Counted from the first letter of the stretch, positions 1 to 8,260 are shown. The stretch is DNA of 35,723 nt from an uncultured Collinsella sp. (GCA_958405195.1 CATYDM010000018.1:1-35723), one strand, 5' to 3'. The notes: generated by a model from the letters alone, not told the origin. Numbers and translations: made by a program.

Positions 1-45
1 AGGCGGCGACAAAAAACACTAGTCAGTGGATTTTGTAGCCGCGAC

Positions 46-264
46 TCATAGCTGATTTGCGTCCTCGATTATCTCGCGAAGCCTCGGCATGTACTCGTCC
101 GTGATGCTCTTGAAATCGAGGCTCAATTTGAAGTTGAGCGTTCCCGGTTTCGGAGTCGGAAGGGCGTCGAGCCTTTCGCACATCTCGTCGAACAGCGCGT
201 TGTATTCATCGGCTTGCTCCTGGGTGACGTCATATTCTCTTCCTTGAATAATTGGCGTAGCCAT
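46..264 (-). CDS. Small hypothetical protein (72 aa)
   Basis: An open frame of 72 codons starts with ATG at 264 and stops with TGA at 46-48. The product is acidic and looks globular and mostly helical at its C-terminal half, with no signal peptide, membrane segment or Cys/His metal cluster. I do not recognise the family. The ribosome binding site is weak (GGGTAGTG about 6 bases before the ATG). It lies on the same strand as the ADP-ribosylglycohydrolase gene but about 190 bases downstream of it, so co-transcription is possible and unproven. The 279-base overlapping frame on the same strand gives a low-complexity Arg/Pro/Thr-rich product and is judged a shadow. Confidence 0.55.
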   Translation of the reverse strand: MATPIIQGREYDVTQEQADEYNALFDEMCERLDALPTPKPGTLNFKLSLDFKSITDEYMPRLREIIEDANQL

Positions 265-455
265 TTATCACTACCCATTCTGTGATGCGCGGTCAATGCT
301 CGTCTCGGTGCGACACTTACCGTTGAGTCTGAGATGAATACCCCTGCAAGGCCGAAGGATGCAGGGTGCAGGTCAAGGGAGATGACTGGTATTGGGGGCA
401 TTTTCTGTCGCCTAATTCTTCTTCATGTGTGGGCTCGCGTGTTTTGTGCTGCACC

Positions 456-1244
456 CTAAAACAGACACCGCTCAATCAGTTCCCTGCCACGCAGGGCGTC
501 TATCCACTCCCGTGGAATTGCATCGATACCGTAGGCCGTGCCGGCGAGGGCCCCTGCGATGGCTGCGGTGGTGTCGGTGTCGTCGCCCAGGTTGACGGCG
601 GCAAGCACGCAGGCTTCGTAGCTGTTGGTGTTCACAAAGCACCAGGTAGCGGCTTTAAGCGTGTCACGCACGAAGCCGCCGGAACTGATTTCGTGCTCGG
701 GCGCGCTTTTTAGCTGCAGCGCGCACGAGGGGAGCGCGCCGTTCATCACGTCCCTCATCAGCTCAACAAATATGATGCATGCGTCGGTCGACGTTCTGTG
801 GGCGTGCGTAATCGCCGAGACTTTGCTGACCTCTTCGTCTGTCGCATCGGTGAACGCCAGGGGAGCGATGCGCATGAGCGATCCGTTGCCGTTGTCGCGT
901 TCGCCGGAGCCTCCTTTGCCGGTGTGCAAGGCGCGGGCGGTTGTGCCGCCGTAGTCGAAAACGCCGTCGATCGTATACTCGCCACGGGCAATCCAGCTCA
1001 CGAATTTGTCGCGCATGTCCTCGGTGTCAATGCGGCCGAGCTCTCTGATGGAGTCGCAGGTGGCGAGCGTCATAGATGTGTCGTCGCTCCAGGTGCCGGC
1101 GGGCTGCTCGTGCGTGCCGTAGCCGATCATGTCGGTGCATTCGAACGTGCCACGAGGTCTGAACTCGTAGGGAACGCCCAGCGCGTCACCGACGGCAAGC
1201 CCATAGATGCAGTCGTGCAGCGTTGTTTTCGGTCTGTGTGTCAT
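456..1244 (-). CDS. ADP-ribosylglycohydrolase family protein (DraG-like)
   Basis: This 262-residue protein belongs to the ADP-ribosylglycohydrolase (DraG/ARH) family, binuclear-metal enzymes that remove ADP-ribose from proteins, nucleic acids or small molecules. Family hallmarks seen: GLAVGDALG at residues 15-23, the metal-binding SDDT at 53-56, GNGSLMR near 119-125, THAHRTS near 146-152, and the second metal-binding segment GDDTDTTAA around 220-228. The length is close to that of a minimal single-domain family member. The start is ATG at 1244, preceded by a clear GAGGAG site 6 bases upstream. The substrate cannot be told from sequence. The next gene upstream on the same strand, 63 bases away, is a predicted nuclease, so the pair could be co-transcribed. 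Confidence 0.93.
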   Translation of the reverse strand: MTHRPKTTLHDCIYGLAVGDALGVPYEFRPRGTFECTDMIGYGTHEQPAGTWSDDTSMTLATCDSIRELGRIDTEDMRDKFVSWIARGEYTIDGVFDYGGTTARALHTGKGGSGERDNGNGSLMRIAPLAFTDATDEEVSKVSAITHAHRTSTDACIIFVELMRDVMNGALPSCALQLKSAPEHEISSGGFVRDTLKAATWCFVNTNSYEACVLAAVNLGDDTDTTAAIAGALAGTAYGIDAIPREWIDALRGRELIERCLF

Positions 1245-1307
1245 GGAAAGCTCCTCTTTTCCCGGGTGATGTGGAGCGCCGTCGGGGGTATCGGCCGCAA
1301 CGTGCTG

Positions 1308-2360
1308 CTATCCTTGCACTTCGCCATTAGTCGCTTCGTTGATGGCGCGGTACTCGGCACTCAGCTCGCGCGCCAGCTCTTCCTTGCTTGGAAGATATGG
1401 CAGGTATTTGGCGGCAAACACTTGGTCGTTGTCTTCGGGCGGCGTGTACTCGACGATCGAATCGCTTTTGTCCGCGCAGAGCACGATGCCTATGGGCGGA
1501 TTGTCGCCTTCGTTCATGAGTTCGCGCGTGTAGTAGTTCACATACATTTGCATCTGGCCCAGGTCCTGATGCGTAAGGTCATCGGTCTTAAGGTCGATGA
1601 GCACGAAGCAGCGCATCAGATAGTTGTAAAAAACAAGGTCAATATAGAAATGGCGCCCATCAAAGGTGATGCGCTTTTGGCGCGCCGCGAAAGCGAAGCC
1701 ACGGCCAAGCTCCAGCAGGAACTTCTGAAGATGCGTGATGAGCGCCTGCTCTAGATCGCTCTCACGAAACGTAGCATCGTCCGAGAAACCTAAAAACTCC
1801 AGTACATATGGGTCGCGGATGATATCCTCGGGGCGACGAGCCGGGGCGCTCTTTTGGATTTCCTGGGTGACGGCCTCTTTGTCCTTGCTGGCAAGTAGGC
1901 GCTCGCGGAACATGGTGTTGATCTGGCGCTCGAGCTGACGCGTGCTCCAACGAGAATCGGCGCATTCGTTCATGTACCAGGCGCGAGCATCAGGGTCGGG
2001 AATGCGCATCAACCTGCGGTAATGAGTCCAGCTCAATTCGCTACGCAGTGCGTCGCGAATTGGAAACGCAAGAAAGAACTGACGCATATTGCGAAGGTTT
2101 GCGATGCCAAAGCCTCTTCCGAAATCCGCGGTAAGCCTTCTGGAGAGGCCTGCAATCAATGCCTCTCCATATGCTGCGCGCTCCTCTCCGCCCTGTTCAT
2201 CAACAATGCTCTTGCCGATCTCCCAATACGCCTCAACCATCGCAAAGTTAACGGCGGTATAGGCCTTGTCGCGAGCGGCGTTGAGAATCGAGGAAACCTG
2301 CTTGTAAAAAACTTCTGGCACGGTTGCCGATTCTCCACGGTTTACCAGTTCGCCCATCAC
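1308..2360 (-). CDS. YhcG/DUF1016 family PD-(D/E)XK nuclease-like protein
   Basis: This protein of about 350 residues has the YhcG_N/YhcG_C architecture: an N-terminal helical DNA-binding-like domain (roughly 10-160) and a C-terminal PD-(D/E)XK nuclease fold (roughly 175-335). The catalytic core is visible as Asp241 in FYIDLVFYN and Asp256-Leu-Lys258 in LIDLKTDDL. Members are predicted DNA endonucleases, some of them in restriction or anti-phage settings; a specific role here is not shown. The start is ambiguous: GTG at 2360 is immediately followed by an in-frame ATG at 2357, and the purine-rich GAGGAAAG lies about 10 bases upstream. No methyltransferase, specificity subunit or other defence gene is adjacent, so it appears as a solitary nuclease. 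The active site looks intact. Confidence 0.92.
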   Translation of the reverse strand: MMGELVNRGESATVPEVFYKQVSSILNAARDKAYTAVNFAMVEAYWEIGKSIVDEQGGEERAAYGEALIAGLSRRLTADFGRGFGIANLRNMRQFFLAFPIRDALRSELSWTHYRRLMRIPDPDARAWYMNECADSRWSTRQLERQINTMFRERLLASKDKEAVTQEIQKSAPARRPEDIIRDPYVLEFLGFSDDATFRESDLEQALITHLQKFLLELGRGFAFAARQKRITFDGRHFYIDLVFYNYLMRCFVLIDLKTDDLTHQDLGQMQMYVNYYTRELMNEGDNPPIGIVLCADKSDSIVEYTPPEDNDQVFAAKYLPYLPSKEELARELSAEYRAINEATNGEVQG

Positions 2361-2524
2361 TGTCGCCCCACTTTCCTCTTGTGGAATGCGTCTTTATCGC
2401 ATTTAGTTTAAAGCCTCGCGCGGACACGAATCGCTGTGCTGTCTGACATCTTCGCATGGGGCCTTGCGGTGACTAAAATGTGACCATAGAGGCAGTTTTA
2501 GCGAATCCCACGGGAGTGACGCGT

Positions 2525-2794
2525 ATGGACAATAACACGCTGCTATTCCAGGACAAAGGTTCGGGTAGGTATAAAGACGTCAAGATCTACCCCAACCGTA
2601 TTGAGGTGCTCAAGAAGGGCACTTTTGGTGGCAAGCACACCGAGATTGTCTATCTTAAGGACATTACGGGGGTCAACAGGATCAAGGGCCGCGATGTTTT
2701 TCTGCGTAACAGGCTGTTGACTGCTTGTGTTTTTAGCCTGAGCAGCCGTGCGAAGGCCCAGGAGTTTGTTAACGCGCTGAACATGGTGATGTAG
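2525..2794 (+). CDS. Small PH-domain-like protein (89 aa)
   Basis: The frame is open from a GTG at 2480, but ATG at 2525 is preferred because GGGAG sits 8 bases before it, and it gives 89 residues. The product alternates beta-strand-like segments (TLLFQ, DVKIYPNRIEVLKKG, TEIVYLKDITGV, VFSL) and closes with an amphipathic helix (SRAKAQEFVNALNMV). This is the pattern of the small bacterial pleckstrin-homology-like (bPH) domain, which is my best guess at the family. There is no signal peptide or membrane segment, so it is probably cytoplasmic. It stands alone on the plus strand between minus-strand genes. No function is assigned. Confidence 0.7.
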   Translation: MDNNTLLFQDKGSGRYKDVKIYPNRIEVLKKGTFGGKHTEIVYLKDITGVNRIKGRDVFLRNRLLTACVFSLSSRAKAQEFVNALNMVM

Positions 2795-2819
2795 CCTATG
2801 GCGGCGTTTGGGCCAAGTT

Positions 2820-2857
2820 AAAAATCGGGGGCACAGAACGGTGTCCTGCGCCCCCCA
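2820..2857 (-). terminator. Rho-independent terminator of the phospholipase gene
   Basis: Read on the minus strand, a 12-bp stem (GGGGGCGCAGGA pairing with TTCTGTGCCCCC, two G-U pairs) closes a 5-base CACCG loop and is followed by GATTTTTA. It begins about 30 bases after the stop codon of the phospholipase gene. The plus-strand reading has no T-run, so it mainly serves the minus strand. Confidence 0.85.
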
Positions 2858-2888
2858 TTGAGTCGATGTGTCTAAAAGGCCGGCTTGC

Positions 2889-5375
2889 CTATTCGCTGCC
2901 GTCCCCAGCGTTTTCGCGGTCGTTGGCAAGCATTGCCGCGCCGGCGACCGTTGTCGCTACGGCGGCGGCAGCGAGCCCGGCGGCAATGCCGGAGCCGTCG
3001 CCCGTGTCGGCGAGTTTTCCGCCCGAGTTCTTGCCCTTGTTGCCCTTACCGTTCTTATCAGCGCTGCCTGCGTTGGAACCCGTGCCACCGTCGGTGCCGG
3101 TGCCGCCTGCACTGCTCGAGGCCGCTACGGTAAAGCTCGCGGCTCCGTCATTAGCAAGCTTGTAGTTTTGCGCCGCGTCGCCCAAAAGACCGTTCGCGCG
3201 CACCCAGTACGTTCCCGCGGTAAATGCCTCGCCCTCGGCCATTGCCGTGCCCGGAGCGCCGTCCGCGTCGTGCACAAACTCGAGCTGAGCCGTGCAGGCA
3301 TCGTTTTCGAGTTTGCCCTCGAGCAGCGCCGCGACCTTTGTGCGCACATCCTCGCCGGCCTTAAGGCCTTCGAGCCCCTCAAAGTGGGGTGTCAGTGCGC
3401 GCGGATCGATATCGATGGGCACGGATCCCTGCAGCCCCGTAACGGTCTCGTTGCCCAAGGCGTCGACATCCACGTATTCGATGGTAAACGCATGGCCCGA
3501 AGCCGCCACGTTGAGTACGTTGCTGCTGTCGACAAGGCGGAAATGGCCCTCGCCAACGGTCTTGCCATCCTGGAGCGAGGCATCGCTCAGCGAGTCGCCG
3601 TACGTCATGCGCATGCGGGTCGGGAGGCAGCACGAAGCCGACTGCGTGTGCTTCGTATCGTAATTGTAATTGCGCTGGTAGATGCTCCGGGCCAGCGCCG
3701 CATCAACAAAGTCGGATGCGATGATGCCAATGTGCTTGAGGTAATCTGACTTTGTATCCTCGGTGCCGCTGGGATTGATGTACGGGCTCTTGTACAGATG
3801 CTCGTTGACTACTCGTGCCGAGGTAAAAGGATTGCCTCCGTGCGACAAGCCCGTGCAGCTGGTGTAGTTGATAGACCAGCAACGCTCCTGGACTTGCACC
3901 TCGGCCCCGGCATCGTCCACGACGTCCACCTTGTTGCACGTGCGCCCGGTCGTTTCCTTCAGCGCATTATCGACCCAGCTGAGCTTGTCGGTTCCCGTGA
4001 GTTTGTACTTGTCCTGGGCATATACCTTGGTGCAATAGGGCTCTTCATTGCCCGTTTCCCCTATGGCTTCAAATCCCCGCGCGTCTTGGACGAGACACAT
4101 CGACTGCCCGGAATGCGCCTTGATCTTGTCATCCCATTGGGTGAGGTCGAGGCCCCACGTGTGGCCGCTTACGCTGTTGCCGGCGAGCCCAAATCGACGC
4201 AGCAGGACGATCTTTCCGCGCACCTCGCCCAGCGTGGGGACGTGGCTCGACGTGTAGAACAGGTTGGGGTTATCGGCCATAACCTTGGCGAAGGCCGTCG
4301 TTATGCTTTCGTCGGTAGCCTCATCGTTGCCGCGCGATGCGAGCATGATGAGCGCTTCTGACGGGTTTTCGTTCAAAAACGTTTTGAAGTACCCGATGAC
4401 ATCGGAGAGATGCAGATAGTTCCCGTCTTTTTTGAGTAGGTAGAAAATCCCGTGGTCGATGCCGGGGTCATCGCCCTTTCCGAGCCGGATATCAAAATAG
4501 CGAATGCCTTCGAGCAACTGCGTGGGAATGTAATCCTGCTGGCATTTTACTTGCGAGGATTGGGGCTCAGTGTCGTTGTCCACGCTGCAGGTGCCCGAAT
4601 CGTGCGTACCCGGGATGCTCAGCTCGTCGAGGAACTTGTTGTCGTCGACGTATTTCATCCAACATGGTCCGTCGACGTAGCTGCTGTACGTGATCCAGTC
4701 GAGGCTGCTAACCGTGGCATCGTTCTTTTTCATGTCGTAACCGATAAGTTCGAGCTCCCACGGAATGCTCTTACTCTTATGGCAGATCTTATTGTTGTCC
4801 TGGTCTTCGCCGTTCGATTCTATTGCCAGGTACTTAATGTCTTTTTTCTCGGTTTCTTTCTCGACCGTGCGGTCTCGGATGATATAGGTTCCGTTTGATT
4901 GACGCTCGAACGCAAAAGCGCGGCTGGGCTTGTTGTCATACTCGCCGCCCCATACGTGGATGACCTTTCCATCTTTGTCAGAGTCGTCGTCGACCGACCA
5001 AATGCTGTAGCCCGTCTTTTTATGCTCTTCGAAATTGAGCAAGGTGCGGATAGCATACCAGTTTGTATCGTCATTCTTGGTCGTTACGTTCTCAAGGATG
5101 AGCTTGCTGGACGTGCCGTCGTTAAACAGGTGGCAGACGTTGCCGCGAACGTTGCCGCCTTGGTTGACGCTCGCGGTGCGAAAATAGCCCGCGGGGCGAA
5201 GGCGAATGACGAAATTGTCGAGGCTGTCCGACGGTGCGGGTGTGTTGTCTGCAAATGCCGCTCGCAGGGGAATGCCCGGCGCTGCGGTTTCGGGCAGGCT
5301 TGCAAGTGGTGACAACGCCGCAAGCCCTAGGCCCAGCGTAAACGCTCGGCGGCTGATGGCATGGTGTTCGGTCAT
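2889..5375 (-). CDS. Secreted PI-PLC X-domain phospholipase, Tat signal, sortase-like C-terminus
   Basis: An 828-residue extracellular protein. The N-terminus carries a twin-arginine motif (ISRRAFTLG, Arg9-Arg10) and a hydrophobic stretch, so Tat export is likely. Residues ~52-212 look like a ricin-type beta-trefoil. Residues ~235-600 form a PI-PLC X domain with general-base His258 in IPGTHDSG, Arg297 in FDIRL and second catalytic His308 in IDHG. A beta-rich surface-repeat-like region follows, then a Gly/Lys-rich linker, LADTG (788-792, an LPXTG-like motif) and a hydrophobic segment. The tail is short and has little positive charge, which is unusual for a sortase substrate. It should cleave phosphatidylinositol-type lipids or GPI-like substrates at the cell surface. 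GGAGAAG precedes the ATG at 5375. The gene is monocistronic, with its own terminator. Confidence 0.9.
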   Translation of the reverse strand: MTEHHAISRRAFTLGLGLAALSPLASLPETAAPGIPLRAAFADNTPAPSDSLDNFVIRLRPAGYFRTASVNQGGNVRGNVCHLFNDGTSSKLILENVTTKNDDTNWYAIRTLLNFEEHKKTGYSIWSVDDDSDKDGKVIHVWGGEYDNKPSRAFAFERQSNGTYIIRDRTVEKETEKKDIKYLAIESNGEDQDNNKICHKSKSIPWELELIGYDMKKNDATVSSLDWITYSSYVDGPCWMKYVDDNKFLDELSIPGTHDSGTCSVDNDTEPQSSQVKCQQDYIPTQLLEGIRYFDIRLGKGDDPGIDHGIFYLLKKDGNYLHLSDVIGYFKTFLNENPSEALIMLASRGNDEATDESITTAFAKVMADNPNLFYTSSHVPTLGEVRGKIVLLRRFGLAGNSVSGHTWGLDLTQWDDKIKAHSGQSMCLVQDARGFEAIGETGNEEPYCTKVYAQDKYKLTGTDKLSWVDNALKETTGRTCNKVDVVDDAGAEVQVQERCWSINYTSCTGLSHGGNPFTSARVVNEHLYKSPYINPSGTEDTKSDYLKHIGIIASDFVDAALARSIYQRNYNYDTKHTQSASCCLPTRMRMTYGDSLSDASLQDGKTVGEGHFRLVDSSNVLNVAASGHAFTIEYVDVDALGNETVTGLQGSVPIDIDPRALTPHFEGLEGLKAGEDVRTKVAALLEGKLENDACTAQLEFVHDADGAPGTAMAEGEAFTAGTYWVRANGLLGDAAQNYKLANDGAASFTVAASSSAGGTGTDGGTGSNAGSADKNGKGNKGKNSGGKLADTGDGSGIAAGLAAAAVATTVAGAAMLANDRENAGDGSE

Positions 5376-5680
5376 AACTTCTCCATTCGCAGAGTGCGGT
5401 TATGCGATAGTTTTGGTCACTATACTGCCCAGATGTTTAAAGATGCTGGTTTAATTGTCTGCGCGGCGCAATAAATCGGTGGGCGGACGTGTTGGGGTGT
5501 TTGTCGTTTTCGTACTGTTGCCACATTTGGGGCGGTTCCGGCGTCCGGCATCCTCGCGTTCGTCGGCTACAGGCATAAGAAAGGGAGGGTCGGTTTACCG
5601 GCCCTCCCTGGGTACGAAGCGCTGGGGTACCGTCGCTTGTTTGCACTGCGACCGTGTTTCCCGTTGCGCTCGCCAGTCGC
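5376..5680. other. Intergenic region between the phospholipase and lipoprotein genes
   Basis: About 300 bases without a convincing gene. The right half carries the terminator of the lipoprotein gene. The left half should hold the phospholipase promoter; on the minus strand a TATAGT hexamer lies at 5419-5424, but I find no good -35 element at the right distance. The short frames here are not protein-like. Confidence 0.5.
5576..5608 (-). terminator. Rho-independent terminator of the lipoprotein gene
   Basis: An 11-bp stem (GGGAGGGCCGG on the minus strand, one G-U pair) with a 4-base TAAA loop is followed by TTTCTTAT. It lies about 75 bases after the stop codon of the lipoprotein frame. Confidence 0.8.
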
Positions 5681-6273
5681 TTAGCGCTTGATCTCGATAT
5701 CGTCGGGCTTGACGTCCATGGCCTCGGTCTTGGCCTCGGCGATGTCGTCGGCAAATTCCAGAGACTTCATCATGGTCTCGACGGCGTCCTTGTGCTCCTC
5801 GACGTTGTCGATACGCACATACACACTGCCGCCGTCAACGTCGGTGAAGTATTCGGTCGTTACGCCGCCCGAGTGTGTATAGGAAGCGTTGCGCCAAGTC
5901 TTGCCGTTGTACTTGACGGGGTCATTTTCGGTCCACTCAAAGCTGGCATTCCACTTTGCCTCGTAGTCGAACAGCTCGTCGGCGTTCTTGTCAGGATCGA
6001 AGACGGGGATGAAGCGATCGCTGGCGTGCTCGCTCTCGGTGAACTTAAACTGGGCCCTGTCGGCGGTGTCGCCGGCAACGTCGGTAATCTCGACGCCCTC
6101 GGGCACCTCGACTTTAAACCAAATGAAGTCAGTCCTCATATCCACGGCTGGTTTTCCGCTCCACCGCCACCACTGCTGCCGGTAGCGCCGTCGCTGCCAC
6201 CGCAACCCACCAAGGCAACTGCGGCAAAGAGACTGATGCAGAGGGTGAGAATCGCAAAGGCCTTCTTTTTCAT
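5681..6273 (-). pseudogene. Lipoprotein gene with a frameshift after the signal peptide
   Basis: A strong ribosome binding site (GGAGGA) 7 bases before ATG at 6273 opens a lipoprotein signal: MKKK, a hydrophobic core, and lipobox LVGC with Cys24, then a Gly/Ser linker. This frame ends at TGA 6136-6138 after 45 codons. The frame offset by -1 continues from the same Gly-rich stretch for about 155 residues to 5681, giving a well-formed acidic soluble domain (VEVPEGVEITDV...SLEFADDIAEA). The two halves join if one base is restored around 6145-6165, most simply within the GGT/GGC glycine codons. I infer one surface lipoprotein disrupted by a one-base deletion or sequencing error. The mature domain (~150 aa) is unrecognised. 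A dedicated terminator lies downstream. Confidence 0.8.
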
Positions 6274-6733
6274 GGTCGTGTCCTCCTCGATCTGTAACCG
6301 CCCATGGATTACCTGCCTTTACTGTACGCGCGAGCGGCTCGCTCGGGTGGGCCATGTGTCCCATTCTGAGGGCTGGAATTGCGCCGACAAGTGGCAATAT
6401 GCGCGGGTCCAAAAGAGGGGAGAGCCGATGCTGTCGGGCCTCACCGGGGTTGGGCGCCCAGTGCTTTAAAGGGGCGCGTGTACGCGGGCATTGCCCCAAT
6501 AGGTTCCTTGTTTATAGATATGCCCCAGTTTGTGACGTCCGGAAGTCCCGAAAGGCGGGCCATGTTTCCCATGTTTGCGGTGCCGACGCCTATCGTTCGT
6601 CATAGAAATCCGCGATGACCAGGTGCGCTGACGCTTATGTACTTATGGGCTAGACTATGCACCATTATGTGATCGATGCGGTCGGTCGGTGGTTGCCGCC
6701 CGACCGATGTATATGACTTGAAGGTGCATGCGT
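6274..6733. other. 460-base divergent intergenic region
   Basis: This stretch holds the upstream regions of the minus-strand lipoprotein and the plus-strand folate operon. The ribosome binding site of the lipoprotein (6281-6286) and the candidate promoter of fchA (6628-6656) are its only supported elements. The frame that extends upstream from the lipoprotein to 6499 gives a Pro/Arg/His-rich nonsense sequence and is not counted as coding. I found no tRNA or riboswitch. Confidence 0.5.
6628..6656 (+). promoter_or_regulatory. Candidate promoter of the fchA-folD operon
   Basis: CTGACG (6628-6633) and TAGACT (6651-6656) are separated by 17 bases, which fits a sigma70-type promoter. The -10 lies about 78 bases before the fchA start. 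Confidence 0.4.
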
Positions 6734-7366
6734 ATGAGCCAAGAGATGATGGACAAGACCTGCCGCGGGTTTGCCGAGGCGCTGGCCGCGCGCGAGCCGG
6801 TTCCCGGTGGTGGCAGCGCGAGCGCTTTTGTGGGCGCGCTGGGCGCCTCGCTTTGCGGAATGGTTGCCCGCTATGGGGCGACAAACCCCGCGCTTGCCGA
6901 TCGCGCGGACGATCTGACGCACGCGTTTGCCCAGGCAGACGAGCTGGCTCAGGAGCTTGTGGGTCTGGTTGCCGAGGACGTTCGTGCGTACGGCCAAGTG
7001 TCTGCGGCATACGGTATTCCTCGTGATGACCCCGCTCGACCCGCGGCGATTCAGGATGCGTTGCACGTGGCCGCCATGCCGCCATATCGGATCATGGATG
7101 CCTGCGGGCGTGCGCTGGCGGTGCTCGAGGACATGGCGGACAAGGGTTCCCGGCAGTTGCTGTCCGACGTGGCGTGCGGTGCCGTGTTTTGCCGCGCGGC
7201 CATGCAGGGCGCGAGCCTGACGCTCTTTGCGAACACCACGTCTATGAAGGATCGTGCCCGCGCTGAGGAGCTCGAGGCGGCGTGCGATGAGCTGCTGGAT
7301 ACGTGGCTGCCGCGCGCCGATGCGCTGGCGCGTCGTGCTGCCGATGCCGCAAGGAAGAGGGGATAG
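6734..7366 (+). CDS. fchA: Methenyl-THF cyclohydrolase / formimino-THF cyclodeaminase family protein
   Basis: A 210-residue, mostly helical cytosolic protein of the cyclodeaminase/cyclohydrolase family (the C-terminal domain of FTCD; FchA in methylotrophs and clostridia). The N-terminal signature PVPGGGSASAF is followed by the alternating Ala/Gly helix AFVGALGASLCGMVARYG, as is typical. Members form or hydrolyse 5,10-methenyl-tetrahydrofolate. ATG at 6734 is chosen over ATG at 6728 because AAGG lies 9 bases before it and only 3 before the other. The stop codon is 2 bases before the folD start, so the two are translationally coupled. The neighbouring FolD lacks key cyclohydrolase residues, so I infer that this protein supplies that activity rather than histidine-derived formimino chemistry; no other histidine-degradation gene is nearby. 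Confidence 0.88.
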   Translation: MSQEMMDKTCRGFAEALAAREPVPGGGSASAFVGALGASLCGMVARYGATNPALADRADDLTHAFAQADELAQELVGLVAEDVRAYGQVSAAYGIPRDDPARPAAIQDALHVAAMPPYRIMDACGRALAVLEDMADKGSRQLLSDVACGAVFCRAAMQGASLTLFANTTSMKDRARAEELEAACDELLDTWLPRADALARRAADAARKRG

Positions 7367-7368
7367 CC

Positions 7369-8223
7369 ATGGCCGAGCTACTCAAGGGTGCTCCCGTTGC
7401 CCGTGCTTTGACCGAGGAGCTCGCTGCTCGCTGCGCCGCACTGCGCGAACAGGGCATCGTCCCGACGCTGGCCATTGTCCGTGTAGGCGAGCGCGAGGAC
7501 GACCTGTCCTACGAGCGCGGTGCCCTCAAGCGCTGCGAGAAGGTCGGCATCGAGGTTCGCCGCGTTTTGCTTCCTGCCGATGTTTCGCAGGACGAGCTGT
7601 TGGCGGCCATCGAGGACATCAATGCCGACCCCGCTGTTCATGGCTGCCTGATGTTTCGTCCGTTGCCCGTTGGGCTTGACGAGGATGCAGTTGCCGCGGC
7701 ACTCGATCCTGCCAAGGATGTTGACTCCATGACGCCGGCCTCGCTGCTCACCACGCTTTCGGGGCGTGGCGAGGGCTTTGCCCCCTGCACAGCGGAGGCT
7801 GTGCTGGCGTTGCTGGACCATTACGGCGTTGAGCTGGATGGGGCCAAGGTCGCGGTCGTTGGTCGGTCGCTGGTGATTGGCCGTCCCGTTGCCGCCATGC
7901 TTACGGCTCGCAATGCCACAGTGACGACGTGCCATACGCATACGCGCGACTTGGCTGCCGAGTGCCGTGCGGCTGATATTGTGGTTGCGGCCGTTGGACG
8001 CGCGCGCACGATTGGTGTGGACGCGGTTCGCGAGGGCCAGACGATTATCGATGTTGGCATCAACTGGGACGAGGCCGCCGGCAAGCTGGTCGGCGACGTC
8101 GATTTTGATGCTGCGGAGCCGGTTGTTGGCGCAATTACTCCGGTGCCGGGCGGCGTGGGGGCTGTAACGACGGCGATTCTCGCCAAGCACGTGATCGAGG
8201 CGGCGGAGCGTGCATCGAAATAG
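7369..8223 (+). CDS. folD: FolD-type 5,10-methylene-THF dehydrogenase, cyclohydrolase residues altered
   Basis: A 284-residue FolD homologue that oxidises methylene-THF to methenyl-THF with a pyridine nucleotide. The dinucleotide-binding motif (VVGRSLVIGRP), the KDVDSMTP segment and the C-terminal PVPGGVGAVTT are in place. In the catalytic helix Tyr48 is kept, but the position four residues later, a Lys in bifunctional enzymes (Lys54 of E. coli), is Ala52. The GILVQLPLP segment reads GCLMFRPLP, so the catalytic Gln is Phe96. I therefore infer a dehydrogenase-only enzyme, paired with the upstream FchA. ATG at 7369 is chosen; the upstream extension to 7303 is the fchA C-terminus read in another frame. 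AAGAGGGGAT precedes it. Confidence 0.93.
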   Translation: MAELLKGAPVARALTEELAARCAALREQGIVPTLAIVRVGEREDDLSYERGALKRCEKVGIEVRRVLLPADVSQDELLAAIEDINADPAVHGCLMFRPLPVGLDEDAVAAALDPAKDVDSMTPASLLTTLSGRGEGFAPCTAEAVLALLDHYGVELDGAKVAVVGRSLVIGRPVAAMLTARNATVTTCHTHTRDLAAECRAADIVVAAVGRARTIGVDAVREGQTIIDVGINWDEAAGKLVGDVDFDAAEPVVGAITPVPGGVGAVTTAILAKHVIEAAERASK

Positions 8224-8260
8224 GCGTTTTGGGCTGTTTGAGGGGTTAGCCATATACCAC

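Noticed and set aside
6140..6170. Programmed -1 ribosomal frameshift in the lipoprotein gene
   Set aside because: The nearest candidate, G-GAA-AAC, is not a proper slippery heptamer, and no downstream stimulatory structure was evident; a mutation or sequencing error is simpler.
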